Positions 33,693 to 43,460 of a stretch of 64,000 nt of DNA are shown piece after piece; the stretch's first letter is position 1; the number at the start of each line of letters is the position of its first letter. This stretch comes from Paenibacillus borealis (GTDB lineage Bacteria; Bacillota; Bacilli; Paenibacillales; Paenibacillaceae). The position numbers were made by a program, and so were the translations under genes. The notes under the pieces were generated by a model. The model searched no databases. It worked only from the letters and a program-made list of their open reading frames with translations, and was not told where the DNA came from. The stretch spans positions 434,001 to 498,000 of the forward strand of contig NZ_CP009285.1 in the NCBI RefSeq assembly GCF_000758665.1, read 5' to 3'.

Positions 33693-36146
33693 ATGGAAAA
33701 GAGTGCAGATCCGGTCCAGCAGCAGGCTACGCTGCAGATTACCGGGATGACCTGCTCCGCTTGTGCGGCGCGGATCGAGAAGGGATTATCCCGCATGGAG
33801 GGGGTATCCCGGGCGAATGTCAATCTCGCGCTGGAGCAGGCAACGGTGGGATTTGATCCTAAGGTCGCAGGCGTGCCGCAGATCGAGGAGAAGATCCGTT
33901 CTCTCGGCTATGATACGCTGAAGGAATCGGCGGATTTCGATATTACCGGGATGACCTGTGCCGCATGCTCGGCAAGAATCGAGAAGGTGCTGGGACGGAT
34001 GCCTGGCATTGCGGCAGTCAATGTGAATCTGGCGCTGGAGACAGCGCATGTAGAATATTCGCCGGGCAATATCACGACAGCCGAGATTATGGATAAGGTG
34101 AGCAGCATCGGCTACAAGGCAGCTCTGAAGCAGGACCGCAAGGATATCGCCAGCCAGCGCGGGGAGGAAATCACACACAAACGGAACAAGTGGATTATCT
34201 CTGCTATATTGTCGCTGCCGCTGCTCTGGGCCATGGCGGGCCACTTCTCTTTTACGTCCTGGATCTGGACGCCGGAGCTGCTGATGAACCCCTGGTTCCA
34301 GCTGGTGCTGGCGACTCCAGTGCAGTTCCTGATCGGCTGGCAGTTCTATGTCAGTGCCTACAAAGCACTGAAGAACGGCAGTGCCAATATGGATGTGCTG
34401 GTGGTGCTGGGCACATCGGCAGCTTATTTTTACAGCTTGTACCTGACGATCGATTCCCTGAAGATGAGCGGGATGAACCATACCGTGGATATGTATTACG
34501 AGACCAGCGCCATTCTGATTACGCTGATTCTTGTAGGCAAGTGGTTCGAAGCGCTGGCCAAAGGGCGGTCCTCAGATGCGATTCGCAGCCTGATGGGACT
34601 GCAGGCCAAGACCGCTCTGGTGCTGCGTGACGGTGTCGAGCTGAGCATTCCCGTAGAGGATGTCGTTATCGGGGATATCGTACTGGTGAAGCCGGGAACT
34701 AAAGTGCCTGTGGACGGTGATGTGGTCGAGGGACTGTCCTCCGTCGATGAATCTATGCTGACCGGGGAAAGTATTCCGGTGGAGAAGAAGCCGGGCGATG
34801 CGGTCATAGGAGCCACGCTGAACAAGAACGGCATGCTTCGGATCAAAGCCCGCAAGGTCGGCCGTGATACCGCGCTGGCGCAGATTATCCGGGTGGTGGA
34901 AGAGGCGCAGGGCTCGAAGGCGCCGATTCAGCGGATCGCCGATGTGATCTCTGGTATTTTTGTGCCGATTGTTGTGGGGATTGCAGCTGTAACCTTTGTG
35001 ATTTGGTACATCTGGGGCGCGCCCGGGCAGTTCGCCGATGCGCTGGAGAAAGCCATCGCGGTGCTTGTTATCGCTTGCCCGTGTGCATTAGGACTGGCGA
35101 CGCCGACTTCCATAATGGCGGGGTCCGGCCGGGCAGCCGAGTTCGGCATTCTGTTCAAGGGCGGCGAGCATCTGGAGGCTGCACAGGGTATTAAGGTTGT
35201 TGTAGTGGATAAGACCGGAACCGTGACCAACGGCAAGCCGGTGCTGACCGACATTGTAACCAGTACCGGCATTGTTGCACAGGGCAAGGTGCTTGCTGAG
35301 AACCGGTTGCTGTCGATTACAGCGGCGGCGGAGAAGCTCTCGGAGCATCCGCTGGCTGATGCCATTGTGGCAGGCGCGCAGAGCCGGAGCATTGAGCTCC
35401 CGCCTGCCGGGCAGTTCGAAGCTGTGCCGGGCCGCGGCGTATCCGCCGTGGTGGCCGGACAGAAGGTGAGCGTAGGCACGCGGCGGATGATGGAGGAGAG
35501 CGGGCTTGCTATCGAACCATGGACAGCGATTATGACCCGGCTTGAGCATGAAGGCAAAACAGCGATGCTGGTAGCTGTTGACGGCGCGATTGCCGGTGTT
35601 GTAGCGGTGGCGGATACGATTAAGGAAACCTCGCGCGCGGCTGTGTCCAGACTGCACGAGATGGGCATCGAGGTCGTTATGATCACCGGGGACAATAAGA
35701 TTACGGCTCAGGCCATTGCCGAGCAGGCGGGTATCCGCACGGTGCTGGCAGAGGTGCTGCCGGAAGGCAAGGCAGCCGAGATCCGCAGGCTGCAGAGCGG
35801 CGGAGTCAAGGTTGCCATGGTCGGCGACGGCATCAACGATGCGCCTGCACTGGCTACGGCAGACACCGGTATGGCTATCGGCACTGGTACGGATGTGGCG
35901 ATGGAGGCGGCGGATATTACGCTGATGCGCGGCGATCTGCTGAGCATTCCCGATGCCATTCTGATGAGCCGCAAGACGATGCGCAATATCAAGCAGAATC
36001 TATTCTGGGCGCTTGCCTACAATACGATCGGCATACCGGTTGCCGCGCTGGGCTTCCTGGCCCCGTGGCTGGCCGGTGCGGCGATGGCCTTCAGCTCTGT
36101 ATCCGTTGTCCTGAACGCGCTGCGGCTGCAGCGGGTCAAGCTGTAA
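33693..36146 (+). CDS. copA: copper-exporting P1B-type ATPase CopA
   Basis: An 817-residue membrane pump that exports Cu(I) using ATP. Two N-terminal HMA domains carry GMTCSAC (about 17-23) and GMTCAAC (about 86-92). Eight membrane helices follow. Catalytic marks are LTGES in the actuator, the intramembrane [11 protein letters not shown], the phosphorylated Asp in [17 protein letters not shown] (SEHP) and [11 protein letters not shown]. The start follows GAGGAGG. Regulated by CsoR together with copZ. Confidence 0.97.
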   Translation: MEKSADPVQQQATLQITGMTCSACAARIEKGLSRMEGVSRANVNLALEQATVGFDPKVAGVPQIEEKIRSLGYDTLKESADFDITGMTCAACSARIEKVLGRMPGIAAVNVNLALETAHVEYSPGNITTAEIMDKVSSIGYKAALKQDRKDIASQRGEEITHKRNKWIISAILSLPLLWAMAGHFSFTSWIWTPELLMNPWFQLVLATPVQFLIGWQFYVSAYKALKNGSANMDVLVVLGTSAAYFYSLYLTIDSLKMSGMNHTVDMYYETSAILITLILVGKWFEALAKGRSSDAIRSLMGLQAKTALVLRDGVELSIPVEDVVIGDIVLVKPGTKVPVDGDVVEGLSSVDESMLTGESIPVEKKPGDAVIGATLNKNGMLRIKARKVGRDTALAQIIRVVEEAQGSKAPIQRIADVISGIFVPIVVGIAAVTFVIWYIWGAPGQFADALEKAIAVLVIACPCALGLATPTSIMAGSGRAAEFGILFKGGEHLEAAQGIKVVVVDKTGTVTNGKPVLTDIVTSTGIVAQGKVLAENRLLSITAAAEKLSEHPLADAIVAGAQSRSIELPPAGQFEAVPGRGVSAVVAGQKVSVGTRRMMEESGLAIEPWTAIMTRLEHEGKTAMLVAVDGAIAGVVAVADTIKETSRAAVSRLHEMGIEVVMITGDNKITAQAIAEQAGIRTVLAEVLPEGKAAEIRRLQSGGVKVAMVGDGINDAPALATADTGMAIGTGTDVAMEAADITLMRGDLLSIPDAILMSRKTMRNIKQNLFWALAYNTIGIPVAALGFLAPWLAGAAMAFSSVSVVLNALRLQRVKL

Positions 36147-36217
36147 TGTTTACTGCCTCTGGTGCAGACGGAACGATCCGGAGCTGAGTGCCGATAACCG
36201 GTTGAGCGCCGGTAATC

Positions 36218-36256
36218 AAAGAACCGCCGGAGCATTAATGCCGGCGGTTCTTTGTG
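36218..36256 (+). terminator. terminator of the copper operon
   Basis: AAAGAACCGCCGG pairs with CCGGCGGTTCTTT around a 10-nt loop, and GTGTT follows. Confidence 0.8.
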
Positions 36257-36434
36257 TTGGATAGGAAATTATGATATCCATATGCTGCGGATAAGTTTCT
36301 TTGGCATTTGGAGGAAAGTCGTCCGAAGGCAAATTTGGTCTTGGAACAGAAAACCCCACAGAATCCGCCGAAATTGGGCAGTACGGGAAACTCAAAGGGA
36401 TAAATGGACCTCTGTCAAGAAAGTAGACGTGAAC

Positions 36435-37265
36435 CTAAGCGGTTTTCCGCTTAAATGTTGCTGCAAACTGAACCGGAGATACGTAACCCAGTGCCCCATG
36501 GATTCGTTTACAGTTGTAGAAAAATTCAATGTATTGGTAGATGGAATCATAGGCCTGCTTCTTTGTTTTAAATCGAGTCCAGTACACAAACTCTTTTTTC
36601 AAGAGGCTGTGAAAAGATTCGATACAGGCGTTATCATAACAGTTCCCTTTGCGGCTCATACTTGCAGTCATCTGGTACTTCTCCAGGCGTCCCCGGTAGT
36701 CTGCAGAGGCATACTGCGAGCCTCGATCCGAATGGTGAATCAAGCCCTTCCCGGGGCGTTTCGCTTGGTAGGCATCGTCTAGAGCGCCCTGTACGAGGTC
36801 TGTGGTCATCCGGTCGCCCAGCCGCCAGCCTACGATCTCCCGGGTGCATAGGTCCAGCACGCTCGCCAAGTACATCCGCCCTTCCCGACAGGGAATGTAA
36901 GTAATATCTGCGACCCACGCCTGGTTTGGCTTTTCGGTTTGGAATTGCTGGTTCAGCAAGTTAGGGGCAATGGGCAAAGGATGGTTAGAGTCGGTCGTGT
37001 GTACGCGAAACCTCTTCGCGACACAGGAGCGCAGGCCCAGTTCTCTCATGTACTTTCCTACTGTGCGTTCGCTTACCTTGTACCCCTCACGCTTCAAGAG
37101 AACCGTAATTTTGGGGCTACCGTAACGACCATGCGAGTCGTGAAAATGATAGGTAATCCGCTTAAGCAGTAACGCTTTGCGGGTGGCTTGGGGGCTGGGC
37201 TTCGCTGTTCTCCATTTGTAATAACCGCTCCGTGATACCTGAAAGACGTTGCACATCTTCTCCAC
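36435..37265 (-). CDS. IS3-family transposase OrfB (DDE integrase domain)
   Basis: About 276 residues from its own GTG, or the C-terminal part of the OrfAB fusion. The HTH_21-like segment (SRSGYYKWR, HDSHGRYGSPKI) precedes an rve core with the catalytic triad: Asp in WVADITYI, Asp in HHSDRGSQY and Glu in NACIESFHSLLK. It ends in the usual YNCKRIHGALGYVSP motif. It is in the -1 frame relative to OrfA. The gene looks intact and could be active. Confidence 0.93.
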   Translation of the reverse strand: MEKMCNVFQVSRSGYYKWRTAKPSPQATRKALLLKRITYHFHDSHGRYGSPKITVLLKREGYKVSERTVGKYMRELGLRSCVAKRFRVHTTDSNHPLPIAPNLLNQQFQTEKPNQAWVADITYIPCREGRMYLASVLDLCTREIVGWRLGDRMTTDLVQGALDDAYQAKRPGKGLIHHSDRGSQYASADYRGRLEKYQMTASMSRKGNCYDNACIESFHSLLKKEFVYWTRFKTKKQAYDSIYQYIEFFYNCKRIHGALGYVSPVQFAATFKRKTA

Positions 37266-37303
37266 TGGGAACTCGGAGCGATGATCTTCTATAAACTGGA
37301 ATC

Positions 37304-37600
37304 TCAGTTCTTTGGGTTGCTGAAGATGTGCACTGCTTTTTTTAGGATGGCCATTTCCTCCGTCAGGTCTGCCACCTGTTGGTCGCGTTCCTTCAGTTGA
37401 CGTTCCAACTCTCTGACTTTGTCTGGGGTGGCTATGGGCTCACTCTGAAACGACCGGTACTTCCCCAGCCATTGGTGCAGGGTTTTGGCGGGGATGTCCA
37501 GTTCCAGGGCGAGTTCTGCCACCGTCTTGGTTTGCTCCTGGATATACTTTACGGTCTGTTTTTTATATTCTTCATTGTAGCTTCTCCGTGTTCCACTCAT
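37304..37600 (-). CDS. IS3-family transposase OrfA (helix-turn-helix)
   Basis: A 98-residue DNA-binding protein: an HTH_Tnp_1 domain (YNEEYKKQTVKYI, AELALELDIPAKTLHQWLGK) followed by a leucine-zipper-like coiled coil (VRELERQLKERDQQV). Near its end, CTA AAA AAA G provides a run of seven A where ribosomes can slip -1. The shifted frame reads on without stops into orfB, producing the OrfAB transposase. Confidence 0.92.
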   Translation of the reverse strand: MSGTRRSYNEEYKKQTVKYIQEQTKTVAELALELDIPAKTLHQWLGKYRSFQSEPIATPDKVRELERQLKERDQQVADLTEEMAILKKAVHIFSNPKN

Positions 37601-37670
37601 GTGGGCACCTCCTCGTTAATCTCATTATCCCTATTCTCTTAACGGGTGTCCACGATTAATACTAACAGCA

Positions 37671-38265
37671 AAATCCCTCTAAATCCACCGAAAGCGGGCG
37701 GGATGGGGAACTCAAAGGGATAAATCCCTCTAATTCCGCCGAAAGCGGGCGAGATGGGGAACTCAAAGGGATAAATCCCTCTGATTCCGCCGAAATTGGG
37801 CGGTACGGGAAACTCAAAGGGATAAATCCTTCTAAATCCACCGAAAGTGGGCGGGATGGGGAACTCAAAGGGATAAGTCCCTCTGATTCCGCCGAAAGCG
37901 GGCGAGATGGGGAACTCAAAGGGATAAATCCCTCTAAATCCGCCGAAATTGGGTCAAAGGAGGAAATGAGGAGCACTAGTGCCCTTGATTCCGCCGAAAT
38001 TGGGTCAAAGGAGGAAATGAGGAGCACTAGTGCCCTTGATTCCGCCGAAATTGGGTCAAAGGAGGAAATGAGGAGCACTAGTGCCCTTGATTCCGCCGAA
38101 ATTGGGTCAAAGGAGGAAATGAGGAGCACTAGTGCCCTTGATTCCGCCGAAATTGGGTCAAAGGAGGAAATGAGGAGCACTAGTGCCCTTGATTCCGCCG
38201 AAAGCGGGCTAAAGGAGGAGATGAGGAGCACTAGTGCCCTTGATTCCGCCGAAAGTAGGCCAAAG
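37671..38265. repeat. 51-bp tandem repeats, two related subfamilies in one register
   Basis: About 11.7 units. The first five begin AAATCCCTCTAAATCCACCG at 37671, 37722, 37773, 37824 and 37875. From 37946 the unit changes to one with AAATTGGGTCAAAGGAGGAA and GAGCACTAGTGCCC, again every 51 bp (37997, 38048, 38099, 38150, 38201). Both share the core TTCCGCCGAAA. The 51-bp period keeps frames open on both strands, but I see no evidence of a gene. A partial unit (36361-36404) lies on the other side of the IS. Confidence 0.9.
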
Positions 38266-38473
38266 GGTAACCGGACCAAATGTATGCGAAAAATCGAACA
38301 CAATGTGCCTCCGCGAAGGTAACCGGACCAAATGTATGCGAAAAATCGAATACACTGTGCTTCCGCGAAGCTAACAGGACCAAATGTATACGAAAAATCG
38401 AACACAATGTGCCTCCGCGAAGGTAACCGGGCCCAATGTATACGAAAAATCGAATACAATGTGCTTCCCCAGA
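38266..38473. repeat. 52-bp tandem repeat, four copies
   Basis: Units beginning GGTAACCGGACCAAATGTAT start at 38266, 38318, 38370 and 38422. They share no sequence with the adjoining 51-bp array, although they follow it directly. There is no coding evidence. Confidence 0.9.
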
Positions 38474-38506
38474 AGCAGTCTGAATAGAGCAATGTGGAAC
38501 ATCCCG

Positions 38507-39457
38507 CTACCTGCTTACAGAATCGCTCCGCCCGGCAACCTCCACGCCCTCCTTGTTCCGGCCCAGCCGGTTGGTGCCGATTACCCCTGCTATGATCAGG
38601 AGAGATCCGATCCAGTGATATACCGTAATGTCTTCCCCCAGGAAGAACGCGCCGGCTGCAATGGAGACGATGGTCGAGAGGTTGGTGAACACACTCATCA
38701 GGGAAGCTTCGATTTTGGACAAGATATAGGTTGAGGTCAGGGTAGTGACCAGCGAGGCTATGACCCCCAGATATACAGCAGACAGGATAAAGGTGCCGCT
38801 CCCCAGCGGGCTTAGGAATTCGCTGAAGGTTCCGCTAGCTGCATGTCCGGTGAGCGAAATAATCAGAAAGGTTGCGAAGCCGGTCCCCATCATGAGGTAG
38901 CTGAGTTCAGCGGGGCTGAAGTGCCTGGAGAGTGACCGGGCCAGCACGCTGTACCCGGCAAAAGCCAGACAAGTCAAGAATAACAACACAATCCCGGCCA
39001 TATTGGACAGCTGAATGCTGCTTCCTTTCATGACAAAGATAAATACAACGCCAAACACCGACAGGAAAATACACAGCTTTTGCAGCAGAGTCGTCGTCTC
39101 TTTCAAGAAAACAGAAGCGATGACCATCGTCACTACCGGAGTGAACGAATAGAGAATTCCGCCCTCGGCAGAGGTGGCACGCTGAAGCCCGAATACCTGA
39201 AGGGTGAAAAATCCGAGCGGATACATCGCGGCCAGCAGCAGTGCCCGGCCAACCGGCTTGCCGCGGTAGGAGATTTTGACCCAGCCGAAGGCGACCGGGA
39301 CCGACATCACAACAAACGAAGCAGCGAAACGGTAGGTTAGTGTATCGAGTGGTCCGGCATGGCCGAGAGCCACTTTGGTGAACAGGAATGAGAATCCGAT
39401 AATGACCGCATTGAGTACGGCAAAGCTATAAGCCAGCTTGAGTCCTTGCTGCTGCAT
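38507..39457 (-). CDS. EamA/DMT-family transporter
   Basis: A 316-residue membrane protein with ten predicted helices in two EamA repeats (about 10-145 and 160-300). FLFTKVALGH in helix 1 and a Glu-containing E-x-x-x-x motif near FLGEDIT close each repeat. The family exports metabolites, often amino acids. AAAGGAGATG precedes the ATG. It is divergent from a MocR-type PLP regulator, which likely controls it. Confidence 0.9.
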   Translation of the reverse strand: MQQQGLKLAYSFAVLNAVIIGFSFLFTKVALGHAGPLDTLTYRFAASFVVMSVPVAFGWVKISYRGKPVGRALLLAAMYPLGFFTLQVFGLQRATSAEGGILYSFTPVVTMVIASVFLKETTTLLQKLCIFLSVFGVVFIFVMKGSSIQLSNMAGIVLLFLTCLAFAGYSVLARSLSRHFSPAELSYLMMGTGFATFLIISLTGHAASGTFSEFLSPLGSGTFILSAVYLGVIASLVTTLTSTYILSKIEASLMSVFTNLSTIVSIAAGAFFLGEDITVYHWIGSLLIIAGVIGTNRLGRNKEGVEVAGRSDSVSR

Positions 39458-39561
39458 AGGTACATCTCCTTTGTGTGAGTAAGACCGGATGCTCTAAGCA
39501 TCTTATCTGTTACTTCAAAATTAAAGGGAATTCCGCAGTTCAACAATACCAGCTTTCCGCT

Positions 39562-39577
39562 ACTGTACCGGTACAGT
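39562..39577. promoter_or_regulatory. palindromic operator between eamA and mocR genes
   Basis: ACTGTACCGGTACAGT is a perfect 16-bp inverted repeat in the divergent intergenic region. A TATAAT at 39591-39596 lies 13 bp downstream on the plus strand. It is a likely site for the neighbouring MocR protein. Confidence 0.6.
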
Positions 39578-39665
39578 TTATTGTTTCCTGTATAATAAGT
39601 GATGAATAATAGAGGTATCATGAACAGCAGGCCGTGGAATGAAGGCAATGGGAGGCGGGGCGGGC

Positions 39666-41009
39666 ATGAAAAGGTACAATTCGGTTGTAATTGAGATGGA
39701 GAAGCGGATGAAGGAAGGACAGTACCGTCCTGGGGAAAAGCTGCCTTCCGTGCGCAGTGCCGCAGCATTCTACGGCTGCAGTGTCAGCACCATTCTGCGG
39801 GCTTACGGGGAGCTGGAGCGGACACATCTGATTTATTCGATTCCGCAGAGCGGCTATTACATGGTGGAGAAGACCGAAGAACCCGGACCACCCGGGGACA
39901 GCGGGACAATCGACTTCGCTTCGGCGTCGCCTGACCTGAATGTTTTTCCTTATCTGGATTTCCAGCATTGCCTCAACAAGGCGATTGACCAGTACAAATA
40001 CAACCTGTTCACTTATGGGGATGCGCTGGGACTGGATACGCTGCGCCGTACGCTGGTGTCGCATCTGGCGGATGATCAGGTCTTTGCCAAGGCGGAGGAG
40101 ATCATCATTACTTCAGGAATTCAGCAGGCATTAGAGATCCTGGCCAGAATGCCGTTCCCTAGCGGCCGGACGGAGATCCTCGTGGAACAGCCGGGCTATG
40201 ATATTTATCTGCGGTATTTGGAGGCGGAGGGGCTGCCAGTAAGCGGGATTGGCCGCTCTGCAGCCGGCATTAACCTGCGGGAACTGGAGGAGCGGTTTGC
40301 AAGCGGCAGGTTTAAATTGTTCTATACCATGCCCCGGTATCATAATCCGCTTGGAACGTCTTACAGCACAGAAGAGCGGCAAGCCATTGCCGGATTAGCC
40401 AGTAAATATGATGTGTACATCGTTGAGGATGATTATATGGCCGATCTGGGCATCGGGCGGCGCTTTGATCCTGTATATGCGTATGACCAGACTTCACATG
40501 CCGTGTATTTGAAAAGCTTCTCCAAAATCATCTTCCCGGGCCTCAGGCTAGGGGCAGTTGTGATGCCTGCACCGCTGCTGGAAACCTTCCGTACGTATAA
40601 AGGATATACAGACACTTCCCTGTTATCCCAGGCAGCGCTTGAGGTATACATCAAGAATGGTATGTATGAGCACCACAGGCACAAAATTAAAGCGATGTAC
40701 GCCAAAAGAATGCAGGCGGTGTATGAGGCGCTCCGGCGGCACAATACGGAGGGTCTGATTGAGGCCTCTGCGGACAGCTCTGGCGTCTATATGCAATTCA
40801 AATTGCCGGTAACCGTGAATCTGGAACGGCTGGTCAAGCGGCTGGGAGAGCGGAAGATCAGTGTTGTGTCCGGCAACGGATTCTATATATCGGGATACCG
40901 GAACCGGGAAAAGTTCCTGCGCATCAGTATTTCCCGCGCCGGGCTGGACCAGATTGATGAGGGGATCAAGGCTATTGTTCAGGAGGTGAAGCGGGGGAGC
41001 GGATGGTAG
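39666..41009 (+). CDS. MocR-type PLP-dependent transcriptional regulator
   Basis: About 447 residues. The N-terminal GntR winged helix (MKEGQYRPGEKLPSVRSAA, SVSTILRAYGELE) is fused to a class I aminotransferase-like domain (about 85-440). The PLP-binding lysine is in YLKSFSKIIFPGLRLG, with the Asp of VEDDYMADLG and the Asn of PRYHNPLG. Such regulators sense an amino compound or PLP itself. ATG at 39666 follows GGGAGGCGGGGCGGGC. Divergent from the EamA exporter. Confidence 0.93.
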   Translation: MKRYNSVVIEMEKRMKEGQYRPGEKLPSVRSAAAFYGCSVSTILRAYGELERTHLIYSIPQSGYYMVEKTEEPGPPGDSGTIDFASASPDLNVFPYLDFQHCLNKAIDQYKYNLFTYGDALGLDTLRRTLVSHLADDQVFAKAEEIIITSGIQQALEILARMPFPSGRTEILVEQPGYDIYLRYLEAEGLPVSGIGRSAAGINLRELEERFASGRFKLFYTMPRYHNPLGTSYSTEERQAIAGLASKYDVYIVEDDYMADLGIGRRFDPVYAYDQTSHAVYLKSFSKIIFPGLRLGAVVMPAPLLETFRTYKGYTDTSLLSQAALEVYIKNGMYEHHRHKIKAMYAKRMQAVYEALRRHNTEGLIEASADSSGVYMQFKLPVTVNLERLVKRLGERKISVVSGNGFYISGYRNREKFLRISISRAGLDQIDEGIKAIVQEVKRGSGW

Positions 41010-41091
41010 CGCGAAGGCCTTCCTGTTGTCTGGATACTAAATTATGTTCATAATGTTCCTATATAATTGTGAAAAGAGAGGCGAACCTACT

Positions 41092-41844
41092 GTGAAACCT
41101 GTGAATGAAACCCTTGAGCTGTTGAACCGTCATACCTCCGTCCGCCAGTTTCAGGACAAGCCCGTGAGTGACGAGCAGCTTGCCGCCATTATCGGGGCGG
41201 GCCAGATGGCCTCCACCTCCAGCAATGTACAGGCCTATAGCGTAATTGCCGTAACTGAGCCCGGACTTAAAGCGCAGCTGTCTGCCTTATCCGGCAATCA
41301 GGCATATATCGAGCAGTGCCCGGTCTTCCTGGTCTGGTGCGCCGATCTGTACCGGCTGCGTGAGGCGGCGGCTCCCCATCTACAGGGGGCGCCATCCTAT
41401 GAGGACAGTACAGAGAATCTGATCGTTGCCACCGTAGATGTGGCGCTCGCGGCGCAGAATGCTGCGGTTGCCGCCGAATCGCTCGGTCTTGGCATCGTGT
41501 ATATCGGCGGCGTCCGCAATAATATTGCTGCTCTGTCAGAGCTGTTGGGCCTGCCGGAGCTGGTCTATCCGGTATTCGGCATGTGCCTTGGTTATCCCGC
41601 CGCCGTGAATGGAGTGCGGCCGCGTCTGCCGCTGCAGGCCGTGCTGCATCATAACGGCTATAATGCCGAAGCGGCCATACAGCAGGCCGGGGTGTACGAC
41701 GGAATCTCCCGGGACTACATGCGTGAGCGGACCGGCGGCCAGAGTGAGGCCTCGTGGTCGGAGATCATGGCGAAGCGCCAGGCCCAGCCGTCAAGAATGC
41801 ATATGAAGGAGTTCCTGCTGGGCAAAGGGTTCATGCAGAGATAG
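41092..41844 (+). CDS. NfsA-type nitroreductase / NADPH-dependent flavin oxidoreductase
   Basis: A 250-residue FMN enzyme. N-terminal NRHTSVRQFQDKPVSDEQL, the FMN-contacting STSSNVQAYSVIAV, and LGLGIVYIGGVRNN with FGMCLGYP are NfsA/NfrA hallmarks. It reduces nitro compounds, quinones or flavins with NAD(P)H. GTG at 41092 is preceded by GAGAGG; an upstream in-frame ATG (41044) lacks an SD. It converges on the GH30 gene with only 2 bp between the stop codons. Confidence 0.9.
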   Translation: MKPVNETLELLNRHTSVRQFQDKPVSDEQLAAIIGAGQMASTSSNVQAYSVIAVTEPGLKAQLSALSGNQAYIEQCPVFLVWCADLYRLREAAAPHLQGAPSYEDSTENLIVATVDVALAAQNAAVAAESLGLGIVYIGGVRNNIAALSELLGLPELVYPVFGMCLGYPAAVNGVRPRLPLQAVLHHNGYNAEAAIQQAGVYDGISRDYMRERTGGQSEASWSEIMAKRQAQPSRMHMKEFLLGKGFMQR

Positions 41845-41846
41845 AT

Positions 41847-43346
41847 TTAAGACGGATTGCCGTACCATTTATAAGTCATTACTGACTTGGCAGGCACATT
41901 TACGATAAACGACTGGCTGCCCCATTGTATCTTGACGTTCTTGGCCGAGGTCTGCGGATTATAAGCGATTACTACCTTGGAGCCATCGGGATTCTTGAAG
42001 GCCACATTCTTCAGATCATTGCTGGTATTGCTCTGGATGCGGTAAGCGCCCGGAACAACAAATTTACTGAAGTGGCCCAGCAGATAATATTGCTTGGTAT
42101 AAGTGACATTGTTCTCCGGATTGCTGTTTGAATTGTCGGAGTTCTGAATGGTGACCATGCCCCGGTTGGTATTGTAGGCAGACAGCAGGGCAGGACCGTC
42201 CTTCTGATCAAGTGCGGCGTTCCAGAGAATAACCGATTTGGACCAGTTGCGGGTAATATTGATGAATTCAGTGATCATGTTGTCGAAGCCCTGGCTTGTG
42301 CCGTTCTGCGGATCATTCCAGGTGCCGAACCCGCCCTCTGTGAACCAGATGTCTTTATCGGGATGGGCATTATGCATGGAGGTCATCTGCGAGCCGTCGC
42401 CGCTGTCGTAGTGATGGAAGGCGCTGCCGGCGATATAGCTTGCTTTGCCGGAGTTTTTCAGATTCTGAACGACCGTATTCGGGAAGCTCCAGTTCAGGTA
42501 GTTATGGTCAAAAGCAATGATCTTGGTATTGATCCCGGCATTCTGCAGGGTTGGGCCCAGATAGTCTCCGATGAAGCCGGTCTCATCCTGCTCGTTCATT
42601 CCCATCGAGGGGTAAGCTCCGGTTTCATACATGGGCTCGTTCTGTACGGTGACGGCATAAATGGGAATCCCCTGGGCCTGATAGGCCTGAATGTATTTTT
42701 TGAAATAGTCGGCGTAGGTCTGATAGTACTCAGCTTTGAGCTTGCCGCCGTTCAGGGTGCCGGAATACTTCATCCAGGCCGGGGCGCTCCATGGTGAAGT
42801 AAACACCTTGATGCCGGGGTTCTTGGCAATTGCGGCCTTGACCATCGGAACGATATAAGGCAGATCGCGGCTGATCGTGAACTGGCCGAGTGAGGTGTCT
42901 CCAGCCGTGTCATCATACGTGTAGGCCGACCAGGTGAAGTCCGAGCTGCCCATCGGCTGCCGCAGCACGCTTAAGCCAATCCCTGTGCTGCCAAACAGCT
43001 TCTCCATCACCTCGGCCCGCTTGGCGGCATTCAGCTTGTAATTGAGCAGCCAGGCTGAGGAGTCGGTAAGGGAAACGCCGAATCCGTCCATTTGCTGATA
43101 GGTGGTGTTCTCGTTGACTGTAATCGTATAATCACTGCTTCCGGTGCCGGAACTGAAGCTCTTATCCCCGATACGTGTCAAGCGGGCGCCGGTGCTAAGT
43201 CCGACAGCCGGCTCCGTATTCGGGTCTGAGGTGGTTATCCATACCTCTGCCGTTTCCCCTGCAGCCGAAACCGGTTGCGGCGCAATGCCTCCGCTGCCCG
43301 CAAGCAGCGCGGCGAGCAGTGCTGCCAGTCCAATTCTTTTGATCAT
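41847..43346 (-). CDS. secreted GH30 glycoside hydrolase
   Basis: A 499-residue exported enzyme with a signal peptide (KRIGLAALLAALLAG, cut near VSAAG). The (beta/alpha)8 catalytic domain of family GH30 has the acid/base Glu in VTVQNEPMYETG and the nucleophile Glu in DIWFTEGGFG. A C-terminal beta-sandwich (about 410-499) is typical of the family. FGVSLTDSSAWLL and SPWSAPAWMK place it with glucosylceramidase-like members, such as endo-beta-1,6-glucanases, rather than with glucuronoxylanases. The exact substrate is uncertain. A cre-like site upstream suggests catabolite repression. Confidence 0.92.
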   Translation of the reverse strand: MIKRIGLAALLAALLAGSGGIAPQPVSAAGETAEVWITTSDPNTEPAVGLSTGARLTRIGDKSFSSGTGSSDYTITVNENTTYQQMDGFGVSLTDSSAWLLNYKLNAAKRAEVMEKLFGSTGIGLSVLRQPMGSSDFTWSAYTYDDTAGDTSLGQFTISRDLPYIVPMVKAAIAKNPGIKVFTSPWSAPAWMKYSGTLNGGKLKAEYYQTYADYFKKYIQAYQAQGIPIYAVTVQNEPMYETGAYPSMGMNEQDETGFIGDYLGPTLQNAGINTKIIAFDHNYLNWSFPNTVVQNLKNSGKASYIAGSAFHHYDSGDGSQMTSMHNAHPDKDIWFTEGGFGTWNDPQNGTSQGFDNMITEFINITRNWSKSVILWNAALDQKDGPALLSAYNTNRGMVTIQNSDNSNSNPENNVTYTKQYYLLGHFSKFVVPGAYRIQSNTSNDLKNVAFKNPDGSKVVIAYNPQTSAKNVKIQWGSQSFIVNVPAKSVMTYKWYGNPS

Positions 43347-43375
43347 ACCTTAAACTCCTCTCGATTATGCAGAAA

Positions 43376-43389
43376 TGTAATCGCTTACT
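43376..43389 (-). promoter_or_regulatory. putative cre (CcpA) site of the GH30 gene
   Basis: On the minus strand AGTAAGCGATTACA matches the cre consensus TGTAANCGNTTACA at all defined positions except the first T and G order base. It lies 30 bp upstream of the ATG, downstream of a plausible TTGATT, 17 bp, TAAGAT promoter. Confidence 0.6.
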
Positions 43390-43460
43390 TTTATTGCAGG
43401 ATTATCTTAATTCAATCGTCCATAAAAATCAATAATTTCCTGTAAAAGTTATTTATCGAA

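Larger units (their letters stand above)
36405..37652 (-). mobile_element. IS3-family insertion sequence (1248 bp)
   Basis: The ends are imperfect 22-bp inverted repeats beginning TGGACCTCTGTCAAG (36405) and, inverted, TGGACACCCGTTAAG (37652). Inside are two overlapping-phase genes, orfA and orfB, read on the minus strand with a -1 frameshift site, the standard IS3 layout. The flanks show no direct duplication (TAAA left, CGAT right). The element lies inside a 51-bp repeat array. Confidence 0.88.

Noticed and set aside
37671..38473. CRISPR array
   Set aside because: The units are contiguous, with no unique spacers between short repeats, and no cas genes are nearby.
37662..38492. A 276-codon frame (minus) and a 118-codon frame (plus) with 17-residue repeats
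   Set aside because: They run through 51-bp tandem repeats, whose period keeps frames open on both strands. There is no SD or signal, and the frame crosses into the unrelated 52-bp array.
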